From positions 3,720,001-3,784,000 of the forward strand of contig NZ_JAUSZI010000002.1 of assembly GCF_030817415.1 (NCBI RefSeq): a stretch of 64,000 bases of DNA, in the 5' to 3' direction. The position numbers were made by a program, and so were the translations under genes. This DNA comes from Streptomyces umbrinus. Its GTDB lineage: Bacteria; Actinomycetota; Actinomycetes; Streptomycetales; Streptomycetaceae. The notes beneath the pieces were generated by a model that was not told where the DNA came from, did not search any database, and saw only the letters and a program-made list of their open reading frames with translations. Positions 37,926 through 47,029 of the stretch are shown one piece after another; the first letter of the stretch is position 1, and each line of letters begins with the position of its first letter.

Positions 37926-40835
37926 GTGACCGCTCAAACGCCGCCTTTCCGCGACTCGCAGCTGCCGTTCGCGAAGCGCATCGACGATCTTCTGTCGCGG
38001 CTCACCCTGGAGGAACGGGTCGCGATGCTGCACCAGTTCGGGCCCGCGGTGGAGCGGCTCGGCATCGCCGCGTTCCGCACCGGCCAGGAGGCGCTGCACG
38101 GGGTGGCCTGGATGGGCCCGGCGACGGTGTTCCCACAGGCGGTCGGCCTCGGCGCGACCTGGAACGACGAGCTCGTACGCCGGGTCGGCGAGGCGGTCTC
38201 CACGGAGACCCGCGCGATGCGCTCGCGCGACGACCGCGTCGGCCTCAACGTCTGGGCGCCCACGGTCAACCTGCTGCGCCACCCCCTGTGGGGCCGCAAC
38301 GAGGAGGGCTACTCGGAGGACCCGAAGCTGACCTCGGCCATCGCCACCGCGTACACCCGGGGCCTGCGCGGCGACCACCCCGCGTACTGGCGGACGGCCC
38401 CGGTCCTCAAGCACTGGCTCGCGCACAACAACGAGACGGACCGGGCGACCGCGTCGAGCTCCGTCCGCCCGCGCGTGCTGCACGAGTACGATCTGCGCGC
38501 CTTCCGCGAGACGGTCGAGGCGGGCTCGGTGGCCGGCGTGATGCCCGCGTACAACCTGGTCAACGGCCGCCCCAACCATGTGTCGCCGTATCTGCCCGAG
38601 CAGCTTCGCACCTGGACGGACCAGGACCTCCTGGTCTGCTCGGACGCGGGCGCGCCCTCGAACCTGGTCGACTCCGAGCACTACTTCGACACGCACGAGG
38701 AGGCCACGGCCGCCTCCCTGATCGCCGGCGTCGACAGTTTCACGGACCACGGCACGGACAGCTCGCAGATCGTCGAACGCCTCCAGAGAGCCCTGGACCA
38801 GGGCCTGTTGACCGAGTCCGACATCGACGCGGCGGTCCGCCGCCAGCTCGCGGTCCGCTTCCGCCTCGGCGAGTTCGACCCGCGCCTGGACCCGTACGCC
38901 GGCGCCTTGGACTTCGACACGCCCGCGCACCGGTCCCTCGCGCGGGAAGCCGCGGAACAGGCGATCGTCCTCCTCAAGAACGACGGCCTGCTCCCCCTCA
39001 CCGGGCAGGACACCCGCATCGCGGTGGTGGGCCTCCTCGCCGACGAGTGCAAGCTCGACTGGTACAGCGGCACCCTCATCCACCGCTCCACCCCGCTCGA
39101 AGGCCTCTACGAGCGCTTCGGCGCCGACCGCGTGGACTTCGCCGAGGGCGTGGACCGCGTACGCATCAAGACCTCCGCCGGTACGTATCTGAGCGTGCCG
39201 CGGGCGGACGACGCGACCGACGAGGTCCGCGGCGCCGAGGGTGCGCTGGACCCGGCCCTCCTCGCGGGCCGGACGGATCTGCCCCCGCTCACCACCGACT
39301 CCACGGGCACCGAGCTCGCGCTGATCGACTGGGGCGGGGGCGTCCTCACCCTGCGCGCCCCCGACGGCCGCTATCTCTCGGTCGCCGACGACGGGTTCGT
39401 ACGCGCCTCCGCCGACCAGCCCGGCGGCTGGGTCGTCCAGGAGACCTTCCGCCTGGAGCCTCACGGATCCCATGAATCTCATGAATCTCATGAGTCCCAC
39501 GAATCCCATGGTTCCCACGAGAACGGTCACCTCCTCAAGCACGTCGGTACGGGTCGCTACGTCTCTGTCACCGCCGACGGCGTGAAGGTTGCCGCTCAGA
39601 ACCCGGAAATCCTCGAACTGGAGATCACGGAGCGCGGCGAGGACACGGTGGCCCGCACGGCCGCCGCGGCCGACGTGGTCCTCGTGGTCGCGGGCAACGA
39701 CCCGCACATCAACGGCCGCGAGACGGAGGACCGTACGACCCTCGCCCTCCCCGCCCACCAGCAGCGCCTCCTGGAGGCGGCCCGTGCCGCGAACCCCCGC
39801 ACGGCCCTGGTGATCACGTCCTCCTACCCGTACGCGACCGACCCCGCGGACCTCCCCGCCGTCCTCTGGACGGCCCACGGCGGCCAGGCGGCCGGCACGG
39901 CCCTGGCCCGCGTCCTGGCGGGCGACGTCTCCCCGGCGGGCCGGCTCCCGCAGACCTGGTACGCCTCGGACGCGGACCTCCCCGACCTCCTCGACTACGA
40001 CGTGGTCGGCAGCCGCCAGACGTACCTGTACTTCGAGGGCACCCCGCTCTTCCCCTTCGGCCACGGCCTGTCGTACGCGTCCTTCGAGTACGGGAACCTC
40101 GTGGCCCACGTGGTCGAGAACTCCGTGCACGTCACCATCACGGTCACCAACACGGGCAGCACGCCGGCCGACGAGGTGGCTCAGCTCTACTCCCGGGCCG
40201 TGACGCCCTCGGTCTCCCGCCCCCGCCGCGAACTGCTGGCCCACCGCCGGGTCCACGTACTGCCCGGCACCTCCACCGAGCTGTCCTTCGAACTCCCGCT
40301 GTCCGCCTTCGAGTTCTGGGACGTGGTCCACGGCATCCGGCGCCTGGAGCCGGGTCCGTACGAACTCCTCGTGGGCGCGTCCAGCGAGGACATCCGTCTG
40401 CGCGGGACGATCGAGCTGGACGGCACGCCCACCACCCCGCGCCCTGTCCTCGAACTCGACCTGAACGCGGCCGACTTCGACGAGCAGCGAGGAGCGGAGA
40501 TCGTCGACCGTACGAAGCTGTCGGGCGACGCGGTCACACCCGCGCACGGGAACGATGGGAACGATGGGACCCACGGGAACACCGCCGAACTGGTGTACCG
40601 CGGCTGCGACTTCGGCCCTGCGACCGGGACCGTCACCGTCGAGGTGTCGGGCGAGGGTTCACTCGAACTGGCCCTGGACGGCGGCCCGGTGATCGCCCGC
40701 CTCGATGTCCCGGCCACACCGGGACCGTACGACTACACCACCGTCGTCGCCGAATTCGGCGCCACCGAGGTCCACGACCTGTACATCGGACTGCGCGGCC
40801 CGGTGCGGCTCGCGCACGTCGGCTTCTCCGGCTGA
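37926..40835 (+). CDS. Glycoside hydrolase family 3 beta-glucosidase with a fascin-like insert
   Basis: The GTG 37926 follows AGAGGG. The 969-residue protein has the GH3 barrel with the nucleophile Asp in LLVCSDAGAPSNL, the KHWLAHNNE substrate loop and a C-terminal fibronectin-type domain (VTITVTNTGSTPADEVAQLY). Between the two parts of the second domain sits an insert (about residues 415-570) with fascin-like repeats (LRAPDGRYLSVADDG and LKHVGTGRYVSVTADG), where many GH3 enzymes carry PA14. The insert contains seven H-E/G-S repeats. There is no signal peptide, so it would act in the cytoplasm on the final glucan backbone. Confidence 0.9.
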   Translation: MTAQTPPFRDSQLPFAKRIDDLLSRLTLEERVAMLHQFGPAVERLGIAAFRTGQEALHGVAWMGPATVFPQAVGLGATWNDELVRRVGEAVSTETRAMRSRDDRVGLNVWAPTVNLLRHPLWGRNEEGYSEDPKLTSAIATAYTRGLRGDHPAYWRTAPVLKHWLAHNNETDRATASSSVRPRVLHEYDLRAFRETVEAGSVAGVMPAYNLVNGRPNHVSPYLPEQLRTWTDQDLLVCSDAGAPSNLVDSEHYFDTHEEATAASLIAGVDSFTDHGTDSSQIVERLQRALDQGLLTESDIDAAVRRQLAVRFRLGEFDPRLDPYAGALDFDTPAHRSLAREAAEQAIVLLKNDGLLPLTGQDTRIAVVGLLADECKLDWYSGTLIHRSTPLEGLYERFGADRVDFAEGVDRVRIKTSAGTYLSVPRADDATDEVRGAEGALDPALLAGRTDLPPLTTDSTGTELALIDWGGGVLTLRAPDGRYLSVADDGFVRASADQPGGWVVQETFRLEPHGSHESHESHESHESHGSHENGHLLKHVGTGRYVSVTADGVKVAAQNPEILELEITERGEDTVARTAAAADVVLVVAGNDPHINGRETEDRTTLALPAHQQRLLEAARAANPRTALVITSSYPYATDPADLPAVLWTAHGGQAAGTALARVLAGDVSPAGRLPQTWYASDADLPDLLDYDVVGSRQTYLYFEGTPLFPFGHGLSYASFEYGNLVAHVVENSVHVTITVTNTGSTPADEVAQLYSRAVTPSVSRPRRELLAHRRVHVLPGTSTELSFELPLSAFEFWDVVHGIRRLEPGPYELLVGASSEDIRLRGTIELDGTPTTPRPVLELDLNAADFDEQRGAEIVDRTKLSGDAVTPAHGNDGNDGTHGNTAELVYRGCDFGPATGTVTVEVSGEGSLELALDGGPVIARLDVPATPGPYDYTTVVAEFGATEVHDLYIGLRGPVRLAHVGFSG
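39462..39524. repeat. Nine-base tandem repeat in the GH3 insert
   Basis: CAT-GAA-TCT-type units repeat seven times with small changes and encode His-Glu/Gly-Ser triplets between two fascin-like repeats. The copy number of such a run is likely to vary between strains. A similar Gly-Asn-Asp run lies near 40543. Confidence 0.85.
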
Positions 40836-40856
40836 GGGTCCGGACGAGGTACGACA

Positions 40857-40891
40857 ACGGCCGGAGTCCCCGCACAGCGGACTCCGGCCGT
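40857..40891. terminator. Bidirectional terminator hairpin between GH3 and aldehyde dehydrogenase
   Basis: ACGGCCGGAGTCC pairs perfectly with GGACTCCGGCCGT around a nine-base loop, midway between two convergent stops (40835 and 40915). Confidence 0.8.
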
Positions 40892-40914
40892 CGCATGACG
40901 CCTCGCGCCTGATC

Positions 40915-42360
40915 TCAGAGAGCGAGTCCCGTGAGCACGAGGACGCGCTCGTACGTGTAGTCGTCCATCGCGAACTTCACGCCTTCACGCCCGACCCCGG
41001 ACTGCTTCACGCCGCCGTAGGGCATCTGGTCGGCGCGGTAGGACGGCACGTCACCGACCACGACGCCGCCCACTTCCAGCGCGCGGTGGGCGCGGAAGGC
41101 GGTCTGCAGGTCGTGGGTGAACACGCCTGCCTGCAGCCCGTACTTGGACTCGTTGACGGCGGCGAAGGCGGCCGCCTCCCCCTCCACCTTCTGCACGGTG
41201 AGCACGGGCCCGAAGACCTCCTCGCAGGAGAGGGTCACATCGGCCGGCACATCGGCCAGCACGGTCGGCGCGTACGAGGCACCGTCGCGCTTGCCGCCCG
41301 CGAGCAGTGTGGCGCCGGCGTTCACGGCCTCGTCGACCCATGTCTCGACGCGCCTGGCGGCGTCCTCGCTCACCAGCGGCCCGACGTCGGTTGCGTCGTC
41401 GGCCGGGTCGCCGGTGACCTGCGCCTCGACGGCGGCCACCACGCGGGGCAGCAGCCGGTCGTACACGGACGCGTCCGCGATCACCCGCTGCACGGAGATG
41501 CAGGACTGTCCGCCCTGGTAGTTGGAGAAGGTGGCGATCCGCGAGGCCGCCCGGTCGAGGTCCTCGTCGCTCGCCCAGTCGGCGAGGACGACGGCCGCGC
41601 CGTTGCCGCCCAGTTCGAGGGTGAGGTGCTTGCGCGGTACGGAGTCCATGATCGCGTAGCCGACCTTGTCGGACCCCGTGAACGAGATGACGGGCAGCCG
41701 CTCGTCCTGCACCAGGGCGGGCATCTTGTCGTTGGCGACGGGCAGCACGGACCAGGACCCGGCCGGCAGGTCGGTCTCGGCCAGCAGTTCGCCGATGAGC
41801 AGCCCGGAGAGGGGGGTCGCGGGAGCCGGCTTGAGGATGATCGGGGCACCGGCCGCGATCGCGGGGGCGATCTTGTGGGCGCAGAGGTTCAGCGGGAAGT
41901 TGAAGGGCGCGATGCCGAGGACGACGCCCTTCGGGAAGCGGCGGGTGAGGGCGAGGCGTCCCTGGCCGCCGGCGTCGGTGTCGAGCCGCTGGGCCTCGCC
42001 GCCGTTGAACCGACGGGCCTCCTCGGCCGCGAACCGGAACACGGACACGGCCCGGCCGACCTCGCCGCGGGCCCACTTGACCGGCTTGCCGTTCTCGGCG
42101 GAGATGAGCCGGGCGATCTCCTCGGTCCGCTCCGCCAGGCGGCGGCTCACGTGGTCGAGGGCGGCGGCGCGTACGTGGGCGGGGGTGGCTGCGAACTCGT
42201 CCCGTACTGCGTGTGCGGCGGCCACTGCCTCTTCGACCTGGGCGTCGGTCGGTACGGAGACCTTGCCGACGGGGTGGCCGTCCCACGGGGAGGTGACGTC
42301 GAAGGTGGACTCGCCTGTGGCCTGGCGGCCGGCGAGCCAGAAGGCGTGGGTGTCGGTCAT
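40915..42360 (-). CDS. NAD(P)-dependent aldehyde dehydrogenase
   Basis: The 481-residue protein has the family motifs FPKGVVLGIAPFNFPLN, LELGGNGAAVVLADW (catalytic Glu region), YQGGQSCISVQR (catalytic Cys) and CEEVFGPVLTV. The ATG 42360 starts MTDTHAFWLAG. It lies next to the PucR regulator and near gabT, so it may oxidise succinate semialdehyde from GABA. The sequence is not specific enough to exclude other aldehydes. Confidence 0.9.
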   Translation of the reverse strand: MTDTHAFWLAGRQATGESTFDVTSPWDGHPVGKVSVPTDAQVEEAVAAAHAVRDEFAATPAHVRAAALDHVSRRLAERTEEIARLISAENGKPVKWARGEVGRAVSVFRFAAEEARRFNGGEAQRLDTDAGGQGRLALTRRFPKGVVLGIAPFNFPLNLCAHKIAPAIAAGAPIILKPAPATPLSGLLIGELLAETDLPAGSWSVLPVANDKMPALVQDERLPVISFTGSDKVGYAIMDSVPRKHLTLELGGNGAAVVLADWASDEDLDRAASRIATFSNYQGGQSCISVQRVIADASVYDRLLPRVVAAVEAQVTGDPADDATDVGPLVSEDAARRVETWVDEAVNAGATLLAGGKRDGASYAPTVLADVPADVTLSCEEVFGPVLTVQKVEGEAAAFAAVNESKYGLQAGVFTHDLQTAFRAHRALEVGGVVVGDVPSYRADQMPYGGVKQSGVGREGVKFAMDDYTYERVLVLTGLAL

Positions 42361-42535
42361 GTGCGAGTCCGGGCCCTTCCGCGATCGGGGGTGTTCTTGG
42401 TCTTTCCCGACCACGGTAGGCCCGCGGTGCCCTGGCGGCGCCTGTCCGAGTCGTAGCACTCCCCCGCCGGGGTGCGCCGCTTTGGCCTAGTCGCCTGAGG
42501 GTGTGTGGTCGGGTGCGGGTCCGGCTGTGGCTGGT

Positions 42536-42585
42536 CGCGCAGTTCCCCGCGCCCCTAAAGACCTGGGCGCGCGGGGAACTGCGCG
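42536..42585 (-). terminator. Large hairpin made of two opposed family A repeats
   Basis: CGCGCAGTTCCCCGCGC (42536) pairs with GCGCGGGGAACTGCGCG (42569) over 17 bases. It lies downstream of pucR and upstream of the aldehyde dehydrogenase, within the 327-base gap 42361-42687, where I see no gene. Confidence 0.7.
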
Positions 42586-42592
42586 GTCTTTT

Positions 42593-42677
42593 AGCCCCTC
42601 CGGCGTTTGAGGAGCGGGGGTTCGGGGGCCGACCCCCGAAAAGGGACGGGAATGGGTAGGGGCGGCGGGGGCGAAAA
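42593..42677. repeat. Dispersed GC-rich repeat, family B, copy 4
   Basis: AGCCCCTCCGGCGTTTGAGG then GGGGGTTCGGGGGCCGACCC and a GGGAATGGGTAGGGGCGGCG tract. The order and sequence match the second half of the copy inside apbE. It begins 10 bases beyond the pucR stop. Confidence 0.8.
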
Positions 42678-42687
42678 AAGGCCCTCC

Positions 42688-44388
42688 CTACTCCGCCGAT
42701 GCCGTCGTCTTCAAAGCGAGCCACAGCTCCATCCGCACATCCGGATCGTCCAGAGACCGTCCGAGGATCTCCTCGACCCGCCGCATGCGGTACCGCAACG
42801 TATGCCGATGCACTCCAAGATCCGCCGCGGCCGCATCCCACTGCCCGTGCCGCGACAACCACGCCCGCAACGAGGCGACGAGATCCCCCCGCCCGGTGGC
42901 GTCGTGCTCGTACAGGGGCCTCAGAAGCCCGTCCGCGAACGCCCGCACCGCGTCGTCCGCGAGCAACGGCACCACAGACCCCGCGGCCAGATCCTCGTGC
43001 TCGACGAGCACCCGCCCCCGCCGCCGGGCGACGGACAGGGCCTGCTCGGCCTGCTTGTAGGCGGCCCCCGCGGCGATGGGCCCGGCGGGAGCCGAGATGC
43101 CGACGACCAGCTCGTCCTCGTCGCCCGCCTGCTCGCTGCCGCCGCGAGCACCCCCCACGGCCTCGGCGTACTGGGCGCAGGCGGCGACGACCGCACCCCG
43201 GTCCGCGGCGAGCACCACGAGCCGCTCCCCGTCGGGCACCACGAGCACGGCCTCGCCGGACCGGGCGGCGGCGGACTCCACGACCTCACCGAGCCCGCGC
43301 ACGAGATCGCCGCCGGCCTCGGCAAGAACGGCGGCGGCCTCGGCGCTGACCGCGGTCCCGCCACCATCCGCGTCCGCGTCCCCGGCCCGAGCACGGGCCC
43401 GCCCGGCGGAAGCCGACGCGGCCTCGGCCAGGATCATCCGGTAGGGCGCGTCCAGCAGCCCCCCGTACAGGTCCCCGGCGACCCCGCGCGCGTGATCCGG
43501 CTGCCCGGCGAGCAGCATCCGCAGCACGGCCGCGCCGATCCGCTGCTCGGCGGCGTACAGCGACCGGGACCGTTCCGTGGTCAGCGTCAGCAGGGCGATG
43601 GCCGAGTGCACGGCGTACCGCTCGGCCGTACCCAGCGCGGCCGCGGTCCCGACGGCGAGCGCGGCCCGGGCCCGCCGCCCCGTCCCGAGCGAGTGCAGCT
43701 CGACCCGGTCCTCGCCGCTCCCGTCCCCGCCGTCACTCTCACCGTCGCCCGCGCCGCCGACGACGGAACTCGCGGGCGCGGCCCGCTCCCTCAGCCGCTC
43801 CACGTCACCGGTGATGCGGGCGGCCCGCCGCCCGGCCCACTCGGGCGCGGTGGCGACGACGGCGCCGGACGCGTCGTACAGGGCGGCCCATCCGTCCACC
43901 TGCGAGGCGAGCGCGGTCAGCAGCCCCTCGGGCCCGTCGCTCAGCGCCTGCTTGGTCAGTTCCCGCTGCGCCGCGAAGCCTGCCGTCACCGCCCGGTACT
44001 GATCGGCGGCGATGGCGGCGGACACGGCCTTGCTGATGGCGAGGAACGGCGTCCGGCGGGGCACCTCCAGCAGGGGCAGCCCCTCGCCCTCCGCCGCGTC
44101 GACGAGCGCCTTGGGCGTCTCGTCATAGTGCACGCCGACGGCGAAGCCGAGCCCGGCCACCCCCGCCCCCACCAGCCGCTTCACATACCGCCGCATGGCG
44201 TCGGAGTCCTCCGCGTCCAGCTTGAGCGCGGTGATGAGGAGCAGTTCCCCGCCCTCCATGTACGGCACGGGGTCGGTGAGCTCACTGGCGTGCACCCAGC
44301 GGACGGGGGTGTCCAGACGTTCCCCGCCCGCGCGCACGGTGAGCTTGAGCGCCGAGTGATGGACGAGCGAGGCGAGCGTGGGGGGCAT
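42688..44388 (-). CDS. PucR-family transcriptional regulator
   Basis: The 566-residue regulator has an N-terminal PucR sensor domain (MPPTLASLVHHSALKLTVRAG onward), a GGDEF-like middle region and a C-terminal helix-turn-helix (WDAAAADLGVHRHTLRYRMRRVEEILG). The ATG 44388 follows GAAGGCCTC. It sits between an aldehyde dehydrogenase and gabT; regulators of this family in this setting control GABA or polyamine catabolism. The 202-base gap to 44590 should contain its promoter. Confidence 0.9.
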   Translation of the reverse strand: MPPTLASLVHHSALKLTVRAGGERLDTPVRWVHASELTDPVPYMEGGELLLITALKLDAEDSDAMRRYVKRLVGAGVAGLGFAVGVHYDETPKALVDAAEGEGLPLLEVPRRTPFLAISKAVSAAIAADQYRAVTAGFAAQRELTKQALSDGPEGLLTALASQVDGWAALYDASGAVVATAPEWAGRRAARITGDVERLRERAAPASSVVGGAGDGESDGGDGSGEDRVELHSLGTGRRARAALAVGTAAALGTAERYAVHSAIALLTLTTERSRSLYAAEQRIGAAVLRMLLAGQPDHARGVAGDLYGGLLDAPYRMILAEAASASAGRARARAGDADADGGGTAVSAEAAAVLAEAGGDLVRGLGEVVESAAARSGEAVLVVPDGERLVVLAADRGAVVAACAQYAEAVGGARGGSEQAGDEDELVVGISAPAGPIAAGAAYKQAEQALSVARRRGRVLVEHEDLAAGSVVPLLADDAVRAFADGLLRPLYEHDATGRGDLVASLRAWLSRHGQWDAAAADLGVHRHTLRYRMRRVEEILGRSLDDPDVRMELWLALKTTASAE

Positions 44389-44590
44389 GAGGCCTTCAGG
44401 TCTTCGGGTCTTCACAGGTTCTTCGACGGTCGCGGACGATGTGATCTTTGCGATCCTTTGGCCGCAGCGTATGAACGACCTATGTCGATTCTGCCTCACC
44501 GTACGGTCGGCCCGTGACCATATGTCCGGACGTCCTGGTCGGCGCACCCGTCAAATGTCCCCCAGGAGCCCTCGGCTTCCCGCACCCGCC

Positions 44591-46717
44591 TCAGCTCCGC
44601 AGATCCACCAGCAGAGGAGGCGCGTGCTCCCCGCGCACGCTGGTGAGCGAGAGCACCGCGTGCCCCGGCGGCACCCCGTGCGCCAGCTCGGACGCGGACC
44701 ACCGCTCACGCTCGACCTGCCGCACGGTCACGGCCCGGGCGGTGGGCGCGTTGCCGGTGATCACCCGCCGCAGCATGTGTACGGCCTTGCCGGCGGGCGT
44801 CTCGGCGATGATCTGCCGGTCGGTGACGTCCCGCGCCTCGGTCCACTCCTTGCCCCACACCTCGGCGAAGTCCTGCCCGTCCCACGGCGTGAGCCCGGAC
44901 AGCGCCATCCGGCACCCGATCGCACCGAGCAGCGGCGACCGCAGCGGCCGGGGTACGTCGTCGAGCGTGCGCAGCGTCATCACGACCCCGGCGTTGGCGG
45001 ACCGCAGCCGCTGAACGCCCCGTACCGCCTCGGGCGTGATGACCCCCGTGGCGTCGTCGAGCACAAGACAGGCGAACAGCGACCGGTCCTCCCGTACGGC
45101 GACGCTCGCGGCGAACTGGGCGAGCACGAGCCGCGCGAGCATCCGGGAGGCGTCGGCGTGCCCGCGCTCGGGCAGGTCGATCCGCACCCGCACGGGATGG
45201 TCGAGGGCGCGCAGGGAGAAGGGGCGGGACTGCCCGGACGTGTCGAAGAACCCGGCGAACGCGGGGCGGTCGAGCAACGCCACCCGATCGGCGAGCACAC
45301 TCCCCAGATCTCCCGGATTCCCCAACTGCCGCTCGCGCGCGTCGAGTTCGCGCAGCAGCGACTCCTGGCCGCCCTCCGTGAGCGCCTTGCGCAGCGCGCC
45401 GAGCGGTCCGGGCGAGCCGTCGAGCAGTTGCCTCAGCTCGGGCACGGACGGGAAACGCCCATGCACCCCCCGGAACGGCCCGAGCAGTTGGGCCAGCACG
45501 GTGGTGGACCGCCTGCTGTCGGCCCCGGGATGCGGATCGGCGAGGTCCCCGACGAGCGCCTCGGCGAGCACGGCCGCCGCCTCGTCGGGGTCGGTGGTCC
45601 CGCCGTACAGATCGAGGTCGTACACGGACTCGGGATTGCCCACCCGCACCACGACGTCGTACGCGTCCACCGGCCCGAGCCCCGCCCCCGCGGCCCCGAC
45701 GACGACCACGGCGGCCCGCCCCGCGAGCGCGTGCAGGCACAGCGACTCGGCGAGCGGCCAGACGACCCCGCCGGTCTTGCCGGACCCGGCCGGCCCGACG
45801 GCGAGCAGCGAGGTGCCCAGCAGGTCCGGTCCGAGCGCGAGACCGGTCCCTCGGTAGGAGTACGGGTTCCGCGGGTCGTCGGCGGTCGTGCCGAGGCGGA
45901 CCTGCCCGGTGACGAGATCGTGCTTGGCGAGCCGACCCGGCAGATCCCGCTCCCCGGAAGGGTGCAGACAGGCGGCGGCTCCGTCCTGCAGAACGGCCCC
46001 GCTGAAGGTGGCGAGACTGTGCCGTCCGCTCCGCACGCCCTGCCAGGCCCGGGCGATCCTGGCCTGGTCGACATCGCGCATCCGTCCGGCCCGGGCCTCG
46101 GCACCGAGCCGTTCGGCGGCGTCGGCGGCTCCGGCGGCGCGGAGCTGGTTCCACTGGGCGGGGTCCTCCTCGGGCGCGGGCGGCCGCTCGCTGACGGGCG
46201 CGGCCCGGCGCCAGGCGGGCAGCCCGTAGCGTCGCCACACCTCGCTCCAGCGGCCGAGGCGCCCGACTCCGATCATGATCCCCATGGCGATCGCCACGTA
46301 GTAGGCGTAGACGACCACGACGGAACCGAAGCTGTGGGGCTCGGCCCAGGAGTCGGGGATCATCGCGTAGAGCGGCAGCAGCCACCATCCGCCGAGGTAG
46401 CCGTTCCACAGCAGCGACCAGATCAGCCATCCCACGAGGAACGCGATGAGCGCCCCGCCGATCAGCTGCCGGGCCGGGATCTGCTCGGGCTCCTCCTCCG
46501 GCCGCGGCAGGTGCCCGAAGCGCCACACGCCCGGCGCGGCCTCGGGCCGGGGGGTCCGCAGCCAGGTGAGAAAGGTGGACCCGTCAGGCGCCGGCGGCGT
46601 CCCGGGCGCCTGCGCGGGCCGTGGCGGCACCTGGGGCGGTCCCGCCGGCCGCGGCACACGATCGGCGTGCGTGCCCCGTGCGTCCTGCGTGCCGTCGCTG
46701 TCCATCGCCTCTGCCAC
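44591..46717 (-). CDS. Membrane-bound ATP/GTP-binding protein, TraG/TraD-like
   Basis: The 708-residue protein has a Pro-rich N-terminus, two to three membrane helices (GGALIAFLVGWLIWSLLW and VVVYAYYVAIAMGIMIGVG), then a P-loop GPAGSGKTGGVVWPLA and a Walker B-like LFACLVLDDATG. This resembles coupling-protein ATPases of conjugation or FtsK/HerA families, but no other transfer genes are nearby, so it is an orphan. The start is GTG 46717 or ATG 46705. The role is unknown. It is divergent from gabT. Confidence 0.8.
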   Translation of the reverse strand: MAEAMDSDGTQDARGTHADRVPRPAGPPQVPPRPAQAPGTPPAPDGSTFLTWLRTPRPEAAPGVWRFGHLPRPEEEPEQIPARQLIGGALIAFLVGWLIWSLLWNGYLGGWWLLPLYAMIPDSWAEPHSFGSVVVVYAYYVAIAMGIMIGVGRLGRWSEVWRRYGLPAWRRAAPVSERPPAPEEDPAQWNQLRAAGAADAAERLGAEARAGRMRDVDQARIARAWQGVRSGRHSLATFSGAVLQDGAAACLHPSGERDLPGRLAKHDLVTGQVRLGTTADDPRNPYSYRGTGLALGPDLLGTSLLAVGPAGSGKTGGVVWPLAESLCLHALAGRAAVVVVGAAGAGLGPVDAYDVVVRVGNPESVYDLDLYGGTTDPDEAAAVLAEALVGDLADPHPGADSRRSTTVLAQLLGPFRGVHGRFPSVPELRQLLDGSPGPLGALRKALTEGGQESLLRELDARERQLGNPGDLGSVLADRVALLDRPAFAGFFDTSGQSRPFSLRALDHPVRVRIDLPERGHADASRMLARLVLAQFAASVAVREDRSLFACLVLDDATGVITPEAVRGVQRLRSANAGVVMTLRTLDDVPRPLRSPLLGAIGCRMALSGLTPWDGQDFAEVWGKEWTEARDVTDRQIIAETPAGKAVHMLRRVITGNAPTARAVTVRQVERERWSASELAHGVPPGHAVLSLTSVRGEHAPPLLVDLRS

Positions 46718-47029
46718 CCCTGACCAGCCGCTCCGTACGTGGTTTGCGTGTCAATCTAACGCCCTCACAAGGGGAGTTCACCGCTTACCGGGCCGGGTAC
46801 GCGGCGATACGGACACCCCGGACCCTCGTCGCTCCCCGCCCACGCTATGTCCATGGCGGACAACCGAATCTCCCGACACCGCCCAGATGGAGCATGCCCA
46901 CCCCCCGTTCCCGGCTCTAGCCTGCGAAGAAGGAAGCCGGGCGTCCGAAGAACCTGTTCGCAGGCCGTCCGCACGCCCTTCCCGAAGACCTTCCCCAAGC
47001 CGTTCGCAAGACCCCTCAGGGAGCCCCTC
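46718..47029. promoter_or_regulatory. Divergent promoter region of the TraG-like ATPase and gabT
   Basis: This 312-base gap contains no gene I can support. The AGGGAG ribosome site for gabT lies at 47018. No operator-like palindrome stands out. Confidence 0.4.

Noticed and set aside
39462..39524. Short regularly spaced repeats suggesting a CRISPR array
   Set aside because: Units are nine bases, contiguous without spacers, and in frame within GH3. No CRISPR array was seen anywhere in the window.
37554..40574. 1006-codon open frame on the minus strand opposite the GH3 gene
   Set aside because: High-GC shadow frame. It has no family motif, and the GH3 protein on the plus strand is unmistakable. 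Similar long shadows at 4770-7751 (+) and 12882-15761 (+) lie opposite proS and secA and were rejected for the same reason.
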